64,000 nt of DNA from Paenibacillus marchantiae. Lineage in GTDB: Bacteria > Bacillota > Bacilli > Paenibacillales > Paenibacillaceae. The position numbers and the translations under genes are program-made. Shown piece by piece: positions 34,974-42,925 of the stretch (positions within the stretch are counted from its first letter, which is position 1; every line of letters starts with the position of its first letter). The stretch covers positions 5,704,001-5,768,000 of the forward strand of contig NZ_CP118270.1 of the NCBI RefSeq assembly GCF_028771845.1, given 5' to 3'. The notes beneath the pieces are model-generated. The model was not told where the DNA came from. It did not search any database and worked only from the letters and a program-made list of their open reading frames with translations.

Positions 34974-35396
34974 TTAACGCTGGTATACAAAAAAGTCAAA
35001 CAGGGAACCTGTCATCTTCCCCAAAATCATAGCAAGCAACAATCCAAACAAATACGATTTCATGCCCAGTCGTTTTGCCAGCACTGGCAGTACATTCAGC
35101 ACTTCAGTCAGTGCCGCAGCAAGCAGACCGATGAACACACCGCAAAACAGTCCGATGATCGGGCTCAGCAACAGCACTCCATGCACCTTCCAGTGCCAAA
35201 AATCCGCAACGGTACCGAGCAGCGAACCTCCAATCAAGGCCCCTTCATACCAATGGGTTTTGTCATAGGATCGCGTAAGCTGAGCTAGTCTGGGGATCAT
35301 ATCAAGCACGAGAATAAGCGCAATCACACCGCTTCCTACAGCGATTCCCCCCGCAATGCCCAGCACAATGCTGATTGCTCCGTTAAGAACGCTCAT
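34974..35396 (-). CDS. spoVAB: Stage V sporulation protein AB
   Basis: A 140-residue membrane protein with about four helices and motifs GIAGGIAVGSGVIALILVLDMIPRLAQLT, HWYEGALIGGSLLGT and LGKMTGSLFDFF. I prefer ATG 35396, ten bases after GGGAG; ATG 35402 is too close. It overlaps the 3' end of spoVAA by 14 nt. The SpoVA proteins take part in uptake and release of dipicolinic acid across the inner spore membrane; the precise role of AB is not known. Confidence 0.9.
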   Translation of the reverse strand: MSVLNGAISIVLGIAGGIAVGSGVIALILVLDMIPRLAQLTRSYDKTHWYEGALIGGSLLGTVADFWHWKVHGVLLLSPIIGLFCGVFIGLLAAALTEVLNVLPVLAKRLGMKSYLFGLLLAMILGKMTGSLFDFFVYQR

Positions 35397-36039
35397 CCGC
35401 ATTCATCTCCCTGCGTTCCTCTTCATGCATACGTTCGGTTTCTTCAATCACTACATACTTGTCTACATTTTGCTGATATAGGAACATTTCCACTTCCAAA
35501 GGGGTAGGTTCTTCATTCCACTTTTTCTTGAATAAATGATTGAAGAACACAGCCATACCAAACCCGATCCCGAGAGAATACGCCACCTGAAACAGATACG
35601 GATGCTCATCCCGGCGGCCCGTAATCATCTCTACAATTCGAATCTGGACTTCCTGCATGTTTACGTCCGCATGAAAATTCATAATGGTCAATGCTGATCC
35701 AAAGAAAAGCAGCAGCCACACCAGGATGAACAGAGATTTGGAAGGCTTGCCACTTCCTACAACCACCTCAACAAGCGTATGACCCGATCCGATTAATTCA
35801 ACGGTGACATCTGGCAAGGCACGACGGATCTGGGGGATGATCTGCAATATATCAATGAGGATCAGATTGCCGTCCTCCGGTCCGGGGCGCAGCAATTCAA
35901 GCTCAAGCAGCCTTCCTTCCTGTTCTTCGGGAGAGGTGAGCAAGTGAGCTACATCTCCAAGCTTGACACTTCGGCCTCTTTGGATGCGAATACGGCTGCG
36001 CAAACGAACATAGACCGTTGGAGTGGGTGTCAGGGACAT
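35383..36039 (-). CDS. spoVAA: Stage V sporulation protein AA
   Basis: From ATG 36039 (AGGAGTGTTCCGG) a 218-residue protein with an N-terminal soluble domain (MSLTPTPTVYVRLRSRIRI, then VKLGDVAHLL) and two membrane helices (about 125-145 and 170-190), ending in a charged Glu/Arg tail. First gene of a three-gene remnant of the spoVA operon (AA-AB-AF). Expected to be transcribed in the forespore; I could not define a SigG promoter. Confidence 0.9.
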   Translation of the reverse strand: MSLTPTPTVYVRLRSRIRIQRGRSVKLGDVAHLLTSPEEQEGRLLELELLRPGPEDGNLILIDILQIIPQIRRALPDVTVELIGSGHTLVEVVVGSGKPSKSLFILVWLLLFFGSALTIMNFHADVNMQEVQIRIVEMITGRRDEHPYLFQVAYSLGIGFGMAVFFNHLFKKKWNEEPTPLEVEMFLYQQNVDKYVVIEETERMHEEERREMNADERS

Positions 36040-36119
36040 CCGGAACACTCCTTTACTGCGTAATTTAGGTTAGTATTTGAAGAATGTGCAAATTTATTAC
36101 ATTATGGTTGGAAAAAGGT

Positions 36120-36480
36120 TAGTTGGACCCTGCGGGCGCTTCGGGATGGATCGGCCATCGGTCGCTGTTGCTCTCAGGTTAGTAAGGGACTACACGCAGG
36201 CACTCCAGCTGCAGACCAACCTTCCGATCGCTGTTGTCTCCAAATTCTTTTGATTTATTTCTAAATGTTAGAAATTTGGAGACAGTGTATACTTTCGAAG
36301 TAGCTTTCTTTCAGAAAGCTTTTAGGCGAACGCTTCGCTCCTTTGTCCGATTCCATCCCTCCGCTGCTTGGGTCCCTTTTTTCCAAAGGGTTGCAATAAA
36401 TGTGCATGGAGGCGGTAGTAGGAGATTTAATAGCTGGCTTAATTACAGCCTTTTCTCTATTACATTTCTTTTATGACTAA
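36120..36480. repeat. Structured non-coding segment with serial hairpins
   Basis: No supported gene lies between spoVAA and the 73-residue hypothetical. The segment holds a hairpin at 36236-36283 (GTCTCCAAATTC against GAAATTTGGAGAC) with a second hairpin inside its loop (TTTCTAA/TTAGAAA), another at 36302-36320 (AGCTTTCT/AGAAAGCT) and a small one at 36328-36340 (GCGAA/TTCGC). A partial direct repeat TCGCTGTTG occurs at about 36162 and 36229. It looks like a dispersed intergenic repeat or a decayed small mobile element; I cannot test copy number. Confidence 0.5.
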
Positions 36481-36491
36481 TGCACAAAAAC

Positions 36492-36517
36492 AAAAAAAGC
36501 CGCTAATATAGCGACTT
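36492..36517 (-). terminator. Terminator after the AraC-hypothetical gene pair
   Basis: AAGTCGCTA and TAGCGGCTT pair on the minus strand with a short loop, followed by TTTTT. The stem overlaps the stop codon of the small gene. Confidence 0.8.
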
Positions 36518-36737
36518 ATTGAGAAGAGAAAACCTTATGGATTGTCTGATCAGGTATCTTTGGGAAAGCCTTACGCATCGTTGTCAGGACTTCCTGTGAA
36601 GAGGTTATATCTGAAGAAGGAGTGATTTGGATTACTTCAATATCTTTGGGGAACGGGTGGAAATAACGCATATAAACAAAAACAAAAGCCGTGATTATCA
36701 GCAGCACGGATAACAATACTTTCATTTTTTTGTTCAA
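36516..36737 (-). CDS. Hypothetical 73-residue protein with N-terminal membrane anchor
   Basis: TTG 36737 lies eight bases after GGAGGGG and overlaps the AraC gene stop (TTGA), so it is translationally coupled; ATG 36725 is an alternative. Residues 6-23 are a hydrophobic anchor or uncleaved signal (VLLSVLLIITAFVFVYM), and the external part has about 45 residues ending KVFSSQ. No family recognised. Co-transcription with the regulator suggests an accessory role for it or for the divergent exporter. Confidence 0.6.
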   Translation of the reverse strand: MNKKMKVLLSVLLIITAFVFVYMRYFHPFPKDIEVIQITPSSDITSSQEVLTTMRKAFPKIPDQTIHKVFSSQ

Positions 36738-37645
36738 TGTTCAATCCCCTCCTTAATTCTCAACTCCACTTCTCTTCTGAACTTTAACGGGGTGATTTGC
36801 ATGGCTTTACGAAACTGATTGATAAAATAACTCGTGCTATTAAAACCAACTTCATAAGCAATCTCGGTAATGCTGCGTTCTTGGAGTTGCAACAACTCCA
36901 CACTTTTTTGAATTCGATAATCAATAACATACTGCATGGGTGTTGTCTTCAACATTCGCTTGAAATAACGGCAGGTCTCCGAGCGACTTAACTGACCCGC
37001 CCTCGCAATGTCCTCCAATTGGATTGGTTCGGCGAAGTGCAGGTGAATCCATTCGACCATATCCTTCATTCGCCTGCTTCTGATGATTTCGGATGGATCA
37101 TATTCCAGCGCGTATCCACTTGTAATCAGATGTTTCCATATCATCAAAAGGCTTGAAGCCACATTCATTTCGTAAAATGGAGGCTGCTCATCCAAATCCT
37201 TTTTAACATGCCGGATGGCGTCGAGGACTTGAGCTCCCCATGAAATTTCCCTTTTGATATGAAGATAAGGTAAATTGGTTGCTGAGATATAAGGATGAAC
37301 ATACTTCAAATATAACTCGGATGGCACAACAAAATGCGGGGATACATTTAGACAAAGATAAATACAATTATCCTGCTTACACCGTTGCTCTGCCATGTGC
37401 ATACAACCACTGTTGATAAACAGCCCGTCGCCTTGCGGCAAAACGATCTTTTGATCATTCACATAAAAAAGAGCTTCGCCCTGGACAACCAAGACAAACT
37501 GCAATTCATCATGCCAATGCAAAGGAATATGCCCGTGAACATTGCGTACAATTGTGGTTTCATAACACGCCACAGGCAATGTAACTGTACGATGCTCCGT
37601 CAGTTCCCTCCCGTTTTTATCAATTCCAAATTCTATCTTAAGCAT
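36734..37645 (-). CDS. AraC-family transcriptional regulator with cupin sensor
   Basis: A 303-residue regulator. The N-terminal cupin-like domain has HIPLHWHDELQFVLVVQGEA and a possible metal or ligand site (GCMHMAEQRCKQDNC); the C-terminal AraC domain has two helix-turn-helix units (IQLEDIARAGQLSRSETCRYFKR and SITEIAYEVGFNSTSYFINQFRKAM). It is divergent from the EamA transporter gene, 109 nt away, so it likely controls that exporter and itself. The inducer is unknown. This gene pair interrupts the sigF to spoVAA junction seen in B. subtilis. Confidence 0.88.
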   Translation of the reverse strand: MLKIEFGIDKNGRELTEHRTVTLPVACYETTIVRNVHGHIPLHWHDELQFVLVVQGEALFYVNDQKIVLPQGDGLFINSGCMHMAEQRCKQDNCIYLCLNVSPHFVVPSELYLKYVHPYISATNLPYLHIKREISWGAQVLDAIRHVKKDLDEQPPFYEMNVASSLLMIWKHLITSGYALEYDPSEIIRSRRMKDMVEWIHLHFAEPIQLEDIARAGQLSRSETCRYFKRMLKTTPMQYVIDYRIQKSVELLQLQERSITEIAYEVGFNSTSYFINQFRKAMQITPLKFRREVELRIKEGIEH

Positions 37646-37754
37646 ATTCTCTCATCTCAATATAATGATATTTATCTGTGCGATATTGATATTATTATAG
37701 CCTATTTCGTTTTAATATAGCACTATTCTTATATTTAAGGTGAGGGTGCTATTC

Positions 37755-38687
37755 ATGAAAATATCTATTCAAAGATCTAGAAAATCAGGCCTATTCTTCG
37801 TTCTTACAGGTGCGATATGCTGGGGCATTGGCGGAACAGTTTCACAAAAACTGTTTCAACAATACGGAATTGAAGTCAACTGGTTTGTAACGGTTCGACT
37901 GCTGATTGCGGGTATACTGCTTCTGACGGTTCAATCCTTTACAACAAGGCGCTCGCAAATTTTCGATATGTGGAAGCAGAAAAAAACAGCCTTGCAGCTA
38001 ATCATTTTCGGATTATTCGGGATGCTCGCTGTTCAATATACGTACATGGCTTCTATTCAACATGGCAACTCCGCAGTGGCGACACTACTTCAATATCTGT
38101 CACCAGTCATGATCATGGTCTATATGATCTGGCGAAAACAGGCTGCTCTAACCAGAAAGGATGTTGCATCAGCGATTCTGGCTCTGAGCGGGTGTTTTCT
38201 CCTGCTGACCAATGGTTCTCTCTCCCAATTGTCTGTGCCTTTACCCGCAGTATTGTGGGGGTTGTTATCCGGAGTTGCCGCTGCCTTCTATACCCTCTAC
38301 GCCGTGAAACGGATTGAAAAGTTTGATTCACTCGTTGTGGTAGGCTGGGCAATGATTATCGGAGGCGCTGTACTAAGTCTTATCCACCCACCATGGAAAA
38401 TGGACTTTGCCAGCTTGCGTTTGGAAACCTACGGATATTTGGCCTTTACCATTATTTTAGGGACGATGATTGCATTCTGGTTCTATATCGAAAGTTTAAA
38501 AAGCCTGACAGCCAAAGAAACAAGTCTTATGGGAAGCGCGGAGCCGCTTGCTGCCGTTGGCACCACTGTTATCTGGTTGCATGAACCCTTTGGGTTATTT
38601 CAATGGCTGGGGACCGCATGTATCATTGGATTGATATTATTGTTGCAGTCGAATCGCCCCAAACCCATTCAGGTCAACGACAAATAA
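37755..38687 (+). CDS. EamA-family (DMT) transporter
   Basis: From ATG 37755 (GAGGGTG upstream) a 310-residue protein with ten predicted membrane helices in two EamA repeats: FVLTGAICWGIGGTVSQKLF and QYTYMASIQHGNSAVATLLQYLSPVMI in the first, WGLLSGVAAAFYTLYAVK and GSAEPLAAVGTTVIWL in the second. The family exports metabolites such as amino acids or purines. It is the only plus-strand gene here and is divergent from the AraC regulator. Substrate cannot be assigned. Confidence 0.88.
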   Translation: MKISIQRSRKSGLFFVLTGAICWGIGGTVSQKLFQQYGIEVNWFVTVRLLIAGILLLTVQSFTTRRSQIFDMWKQKKTALQLIIFGLFGMLAVQYTYMASIQHGNSAVATLLQYLSPVMIMVYMIWRKQAALTRKDVASAILALSGCFLLLTNGSLSQLSVPLPAVLWGLLSGVAAAFYTLYAVKRIEKFDSLVVVGWAMIIGGAVLSLIHPPWKMDFASLRLETYGYLAFTIILGTMIAFWFYIESLKSLTAKETSLMGSAEPLAAVGTTVIWLHEPFGLFQWLGTACIIGLILLLQSNRPKPIQVNDK

Positions 38688-38720
38688 CCTTCTTCGCATA
38701 TTAATGCGCGATAGAAGGTT
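38687..38720 (+). terminator. Terminator after the EamA gene
   Basis: AACCTTC pairs with GAAGGTT with an inner GCAT/ATGC stem. It lies immediately at the stop codon and between convergent genes. Confidence 0.65.
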
Positions 38721-38775
38721 GTTAGTTGTCGTATATTGGTGGTTTAACACCCATATTGTTGTCAGCAATCCAAAA

Positions 38776-39531
38776 TCACTGTGCGATCTGGTCGCGGATG
38801 GATTGAAGTATTTTTTTCTCCAGTCTCGACACCTGCACCTGGGATATACCCAGCCTGCTAGCGACCTCGGACTGGGTCTGATCCCGGTAATACCGGAGGT
38901 ATACAATCAGCCGTTCCCTTTCGCTGAGACCGCCAATCGCTTCGTTTAGCGCAAGTTTGTCAAACCACCGTTCCTGAGACTCATCGGCAATCTGGTCCAT
39001 TAGTGTAATCGGATCGCCGTCATTCTCAAACACCGTCTCATGTATGGAGGTCGGCGGTTTGTTGGCTTCCTGAGCAAATACAACTTCCTCTGGGGTTACC
39101 CCCAACTCCGCGGCTACTTCCTTAATCGTTGGAAGACGGTCGAGGTGTTTGGAGAGTTCATCCCTTTTTTTGCGGACTTTATTCGCCATTTCCTTGAGCG
39201 AACGACTGACCTTAAGCGTGCCGTCATCCCGCAGGAAGCGCTGAATTTCTCCGATAATCATCGGAACTGCATAGGTGGAGAATTTCACATCATAACTGAG
39301 ATCGAATTTATCCACCGATTTGAGCAGCCCGATACAACCAATCTGGAACAGATCTTCCGGCTCATATCCCCTGTTCATAAAACGTTGTACGACGGACCAG
39401 ACGAGTCTGATGTTGCAGTTCACCAGCGTATCCCGTGCGACATGGTCACCCGACTGACTGAGCGCAATCAGCCGTTTGACCTCGGCATCGTCCAAATAGG
39501 TCTGTGAAGACTGTTTCACTTCAGCATCCAT
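38776..39531 (-). CDS. sigF: RNA polymerase sigma factor SigF (forespore)
   Basis: A 251-residue sigma-70 family protein. Region 2 shows RLVWSVVQRFMNRGYEPEDLFQIGCIGLLKSVDKFD and KFSTYAVPMIIGEIQRFLRDDG; region 3 has LPTIKEVAAELGVTPEEV; region 4 has GLSERERLIVYLRYYRDQTQSEVASRLGISQVQVSRLEKKIL. It directs the first forespore-specific transcription and is held inactive by SpoIIAB. Third gene of the spoIIA operon, 14 nt after spoIIAB. Confidence 0.97.
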   Translation of the reverse strand: MDAEVKQSSQTYLDDAEVKRLIALSQSGDHVARDTLVNCNIRLVWSVVQRFMNRGYEPEDLFQIGCIGLLKSVDKFDLSYDVKFSTYAVPMIIGEIQRFLRDDGTLKVSRSLKEMANKVRKKRDELSKHLDRLPTIKEVAAELGVTPEEVVFAQEANKPPTSIHETVFENDGDPITLMDQIADESQERWFDKLALNEAIGGLSERERLIVYLRYYRDQTQSEVASRLGISQVQVSRLEKKILQSIRDQIAQ

Positions 39532-39545
39532 AAGACTACCAACCC

Positions 39546-40001
39546 CTAATTATACAATGCTTTCTTGGATTCAATCCTTTTCTTCATCTTGATGGAGGTG
39601 CCTCTGCCGGGCTCACTGCTGACTTCGAATTCATCCATGAAGTTTTCCATAATGGTGAAGCCCATGCCCGAGCGCTCAAGTTCGGGTTTGGACGTATACA
39701 GCGGCTGTTTGGCAAGTTCAAGATCTTCGATGCCTTCACCACGGTCTTCCACAATGATGGTAATCATGTCATCCCGAATCTCGGCTTGAATGGACACGAC
39801 ACCTTCCGCATTGTTGTTGTATCCGTGGATGATGCTGTTCGTTACGGCTTCCGAAATGACCGTCTTCAGATCGCTAAGCTCGTCCATCGTAGGATCAAGC
39901 TGGGAGATGAAGGCAGCAACCGTCACCCGTGCGAACGATTCGTTCTCCGACTTGGCCGCGAATTGCAGATTCATGAAATTTGTCCCCGTTCCTTCATTCA
40001 T
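39546..40001 (-). CDS. spoIIAB: Anti-sigma F factor / serine kinase SpoIIAB
   Basis: A 151-residue GHKL-fold kinase. Motifs include SEAVTNSIIHGYNNNAEG (N-box), DRGEGIEDLE (G1) and RSGMGFTIMENFMD (G2). It binds SigF or phosphorylates SpoIIAA. ATG 40001 overlaps the spoIIAA stop by four bases and has GGAGG seven bases upstream, so the nine residues before MNLQFAAKSENESFAR are accepted, although B. subtilis has a shorter N-terminus. Confidence 0.96.
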   Translation of the reverse strand: MNEGTGTNFMNLQFAAKSENESFARVTVAAFISQLDPTMDELSDLKTVISEAVTNSIIHGYNNNAEGVVSIQAEIRDDMITIIVEDRGEGIEDLELAKQPLYTSKPELERSGMGFTIMENFMDEFEVSSEPGRGTSIKMKKRIESKKALYN

Positions 40002-40351
40002 GAGACGACCTCCAGACCCGAGAGAGCAGTTCCCTCATTTTCGTAAATCGGCATAATCTTGAACAAACCTGACATTTCCAGCAAACGATACACTGGCGGA
40101 TTGACATCACAGACAACCATCTTGCCGCCTTTATTCTTAATGAGCTTGTATCTACCCAAAATGACACCCAGACCCGAACTATCCATGAATTGCAGATCTT
40201 TCAGGCTAAGTACCAAATGCTCGCATTGTCTGCGCTGGATAGCTTCATCCATCTGCATCCGTACCATGTCAGCTGTATGGTGATCCAGCTCCCCGGATAA
40301 TCGCACAATCAGAATCCCGCGGTGATGTTCCATTTCCACATGCAAGTTCAC
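39998..40351 (-). CDS. spoIIAA: Anti-anti-sigma factor SpoIIAA
   Basis: A 117-residue STAS-domain protein. The phosphorylated serine lies in FMDSSGLGVILGRYK. Unphosphorylated SpoIIAA frees SigF by binding SpoIIAB. The start codon (GTG 40351) follows GGGAGGAGAGTGAGCAAAC. Coupled to spoIIAB by a four-base overlap. Confidence 0.96.
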   Translation of the reverse strand: MNLHVEMEHHRGILIVRLSGELDHHTADMVRMQMDEAIQRRQCEHLVLSLKDLQFMDSSGLGVILGRYKLIKNKGGKMVVCDVNPPVYRLLEMSGLFKIMPIYENEGTALSGLEVVS

Positions 40352-40383
40352 GTTTGCTCACTCTCCTCCCTGTCTTGAACAAG

Positions 40384-40414
40384 GATTTCTACGTTCCCGA
40401 AGGCTTTTCCTGCC
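40384..40414 (-). promoter_or_regulatory. Candidate SigH promoter of the spoIIA operon
   Basis: On the minus strand GCAGGAAAA (-35-like) is followed after about 15 bases by GAAAT (-10-like), about 35 nt before the spoIIAA start. This resembles the AGGAWWT / GAAT pattern of SigH promoters and matches the known control of spoIIA in B. subtilis. Spacing is slightly long, so this is tentative. Confidence 0.4.
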
Positions 40415-40462
40415 CCCCGACAAAACTAGAAGAAAACCCCTAATTAACTACAAAATACGTTC

Positions 40463-40480
40463 AAAGGATGCACGCATCCT
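40463..40480 (-). terminator. Possible weak terminator after dacF
   Basis: AGGATGC and GCATCCT form a short perfect stem with a two-base centre, followed by TTTGAACGTATTTTG. The T run is weak, so read-through into spoIIA is likely. Confidence 0.4.
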
Positions 40481-40494
40481 GCATAAATCGCCGT

Positions 40495-41670
40495 TTAATC
40501 GAACAGTTTGGAGGTTGTGCGTTTGAACAGCTTCCACCAGCCAGCCTTGTCCACACCCTGCGGAGCCTGAATGTCGAACTCCTTGATGACTTCATTGCCC
40601 TGGTAGACGACTAGTTTACCTACACTCTGACCTGCTTTGACCGGAGCTTTCACTTCTTTTGCCATCAGCAATTCATGACGGATCTCATCCGATTTCACAC
40701 CTTTGCGCATCAGAACACTATAATTTTGTGTTGCATTCAGCGGCAATTCGGCTACTTCACCTTTTTCAATTTTCAGACTTCCCAGCAGATCTCCTGACTT
40801 GTACAGGGCTTTCATCGTGTATTGCCCAAAAGCATAGTCAAACATCGAGGAAACTTCACTGTTCCGTGTTTTGGTATTGGGTTCTCCGAGTACTACCGCG
40901 ACCGTACGAAGCCCATCCTTCATCGCTGTAGCCGAGAGACAAAACTTGGCTTCGGAAGTGTATCCTGTTTTCAACCCATCGGCACCGGAGTAGAAACGAA
41001 CCAACTTGTTCGTATTCACCAGCCAGAATGGCTTCTCGCTATCTTTACGAAGGTAGTCCTGGTATGCACCGGTATATTTCGTAATCCCCGGATGCTTCAG
41101 CAGTTCACGGCTCATGACCGCAATGTCATGGGCCGAAGAATAATGGTTATCGACCGGCAGGCCGTTACAGTTGGAAAAATGAGTATCCTTCATTCCGAGT
41201 TCCTTCGCCCGCTCATTCATCAGTTGTACAAAGGCTTCCTCCGAACCGGCAATTTTCTCAGCCATCGCTACAGAGGCATCATTACCGGAAGCCATAGCAA
41301 TACCTTTTAACATATCGTCTACAGTCATCTCTTCCCCAGGTTCCAGAAAAATCTGTGATCCACCCATGGATGCGGCATATTCACTCGTTCTCACTTTATC
41401 CGTCAGCTTCAGCTTGCCAGAGTCGACCGCTTCAATGGTGAGCAGCATGGTCATAATCTTCGTAATGCTCGCCGGAGGCAGCTGATCATGACTGTTTTTT
41501 TCAAAAATGACCGTGCCCGTATCAGCATCCATCAAAATGGCGGAGCGTGCCGACGGGGCCAAATCGGTTCCCCCCGCTGCTTTGGGAGTTTCTTCAGCCA
41601 GCGCGGTTGATGCCATCAGGGGCAGCAGGATACAAAGGGTCATGAACGATGCCATTATTCGTTTCTTCAC
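40495..41670 (-). CDS. dacF: D-alanyl-D-alanine carboxypeptidase DacF
   Basis: From GTG 41670, behind GAGGTAACCCTA, a 391-residue penicillin-binding protein with a Sec signal peptide (cut near ALAEE), catalytic SxxK at about Ser68-Lys71 (PASITKI), SGN in MASGNDAS and KTG in DGLKTGY. The C-terminal domain ends in an amphipathic helix (WWKLFKRTTSKLF) that anchors it to the membrane. It regulates cross-linking of forespore peptidoglycan. The frame extends to 41730 but that part precedes the signal peptide. Upstream of spoIIAA as in B. subtilis. Its intact tail contrasts with the shifted dacB tail. Confidence 0.94.
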   Translation of the reverse strand: MKKRIMASFMTLCILLPLMASTALAEETPKAAGGTDLAPSARSAILMDADTGTVIFEKNSHDQLPPASITKIMTMLLTIEAVDSGKLKLTDKVRTSEYAASMGGSQIFLEPGEEMTVDDMLKGIAMASGNDASVAMAEKIAGSEEAFVQLMNERAKELGMKDTHFSNCNGLPVDNHYSSAHDIAVMSRELLKHPGITKYTGAYQDYLRKDSEKPFWLVNTNKLVRFYSGADGLKTGYTSEAKFCLSATAMKDGLRTVAVVLGEPNTKTRNSEVSSMFDYAFGQYTMKALYKSGDLLGSLKIEKGEVAELPLNATQNYSVLMRKGVKSDEIRHELLMAKEVKAPVKAGQSVGKLVVYQGNEVIKEFDIQAPQGVDKAGWWKLFKRTTSKLFD

Positions 41671-41861
41671 TAGGGTTACCTCCTCAAATGACTTGCTTAC
41701 TGCATGTTCCATGCATGTACTGCTAATCATTGTCGGCCCGATTGAAGTAAATTATTCCATGTGAAGAATGATTTCCCGAACTTTTTATGTAATTCGTTTG
41801 AAACACAAAAAACGAGCCTGACACTCAATGGATGAGAAAGCTTGCCCGTTAAGGAAATAAA

Positions 41862-41912
41862 AAAAAGACAATCTGCCCCAATGAATCACATTAGGGTAGA
41901 TCGCCTCTTCTT
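41862..41912 (-). terminator. Terminator after punA
   Basis: On the minus strand GCGATCT-ACCC pairs with GGGGC-AGATTGT (wobbles included), followed by CTTTTTTTT. Located 10 nt past the stop. Confidence 0.65.
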
Positions 41913-41921
41913 ATTGATCAG

Positions 41922-42746
41922 TTACATTTGTGGAATAACAGCCAGCACAAGGGCCAGGAACGATTCACGAACACGTTCTGTCGTCTCCATAACCTCATCA
42001 TGCGACAACGGCTGGTCCAGAATGCCGGCAGCCATGTTGCTGATACAGGAGATACCGAGTACTTCTATGCCGGCGTGGCGTGCCACGATGACTTCAGAAA
42101 CGGTAGACATGCCGACAGCATCCGCACCCAGCGTACGCAGCATCACGATCTCAGCTGGTGTCTCGTAGTTTGGACCAAGCATACCTGCGTATACACCTTC
42201 ACGTACATCAAAACCTTGTGACGCGGCTGTATCCTTCGCCAGCGCACGCAGACGGCGGCTGTACGCTTCGGACAGATCCGGGAAGCGCACACCCAGTGCG
42301 GAGTCATTCGGTCCGATTAATGGATTCTTGCCTGTGAGATTCAGATGATCCGAGATCAGCATCAGGTCACCCGCCTCATAAGAGGTATTCACGCCACCTG
42401 CAGCGTTCGTTACGAGCAGCGAAGTTACGCCCAGTTCTTTCATAACACGTACCGGGAAGGCAGTCAGTTCCGGACCATATCCTTCGTACATGTGGAAACG
42501 ACCTTTCATCATAACGACCGGACGGCCTTTGATGGTTCCCACCAGCAATTCGCCCTCATGTCCCTCTACTGTGGACACCGGAAAATGCGGAATATCCTGA
42601 TAGGCGATGCTTACGCCATCTTCAATTAATTCTGCCAAAATGCCAAGTCCTGAACCTAAAATCAAACCGACTTCCGGTTTAATGGAACTTTTGCTTTGGA
42701 TGTAAGATGCCGCTTCCAAAATCATCTGTTGGTTTAATGCTGTCAT
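41922..42746 (-). CDS. punA: Purine nucleoside phosphorylase
   Basis: From ATG 42746 (AAGGGGGAACATCTT upstream) a 274-residue trimeric-type phosphorylase. Motifs: GLILGSGLG (phosphate site), GRFHMYEGY, VTNAAGGVN and the purine-binding GMSTVSEVIVARHAG with VLGISCISNMAAG. It splits inosine and guanosine to base and ribose 1-phosphate. In B. subtilis the homologue pupG lies between drm and dacF; here drm (deoB, phosphopentomutase) is missing between xerD and this gene. Confidence 0.93.
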   Translation of the reverse strand: MTALNQQMILEAASYIQSKSSIKPEVGLILGSGLGILAELIEDGVSIAYQDIPHFPVSTVEGHEGELLVGTIKGRPVVMMKGRFHMYEGYGPELTAFPVRVMKELGVTSLLVTNAAGGVNTSYEAGDLMLISDHLNLTGKNPLIGPNDSALGVRFPDLSEAYSRRLRALAKDTAASQGFDVREGVYAGMLGPNYETPAEIVMLRTLGADAVGMSTVSEVIVARHAGIEVLGISCISNMAAGILDQPLSHDEVMETTERVRESFLALVLAVIPQM

Positions 42747-42925
42747 AAGATGTTCCCCCTTGAGTTGAAACGATCCGTCTGTATCCGCAAATGACATCAA
42801 TGGAAACTACACGCTGAAATGATGCATTCGCTTATGTATAACGGCGTTTAAATGTGTTCAATTTATTTTATCCTAAATCGGACTATTGTTCCGCATTTTT
42901 TTGCAAATTTGTATCCAAGTACAAA

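Noticed and set aside
34629..35288. A 219-codon plus-strand frame antisense to spoVAF and spoVAB
   Set aside because: Both minus-strand genes are well recognised and the frame has no features of a protein family.
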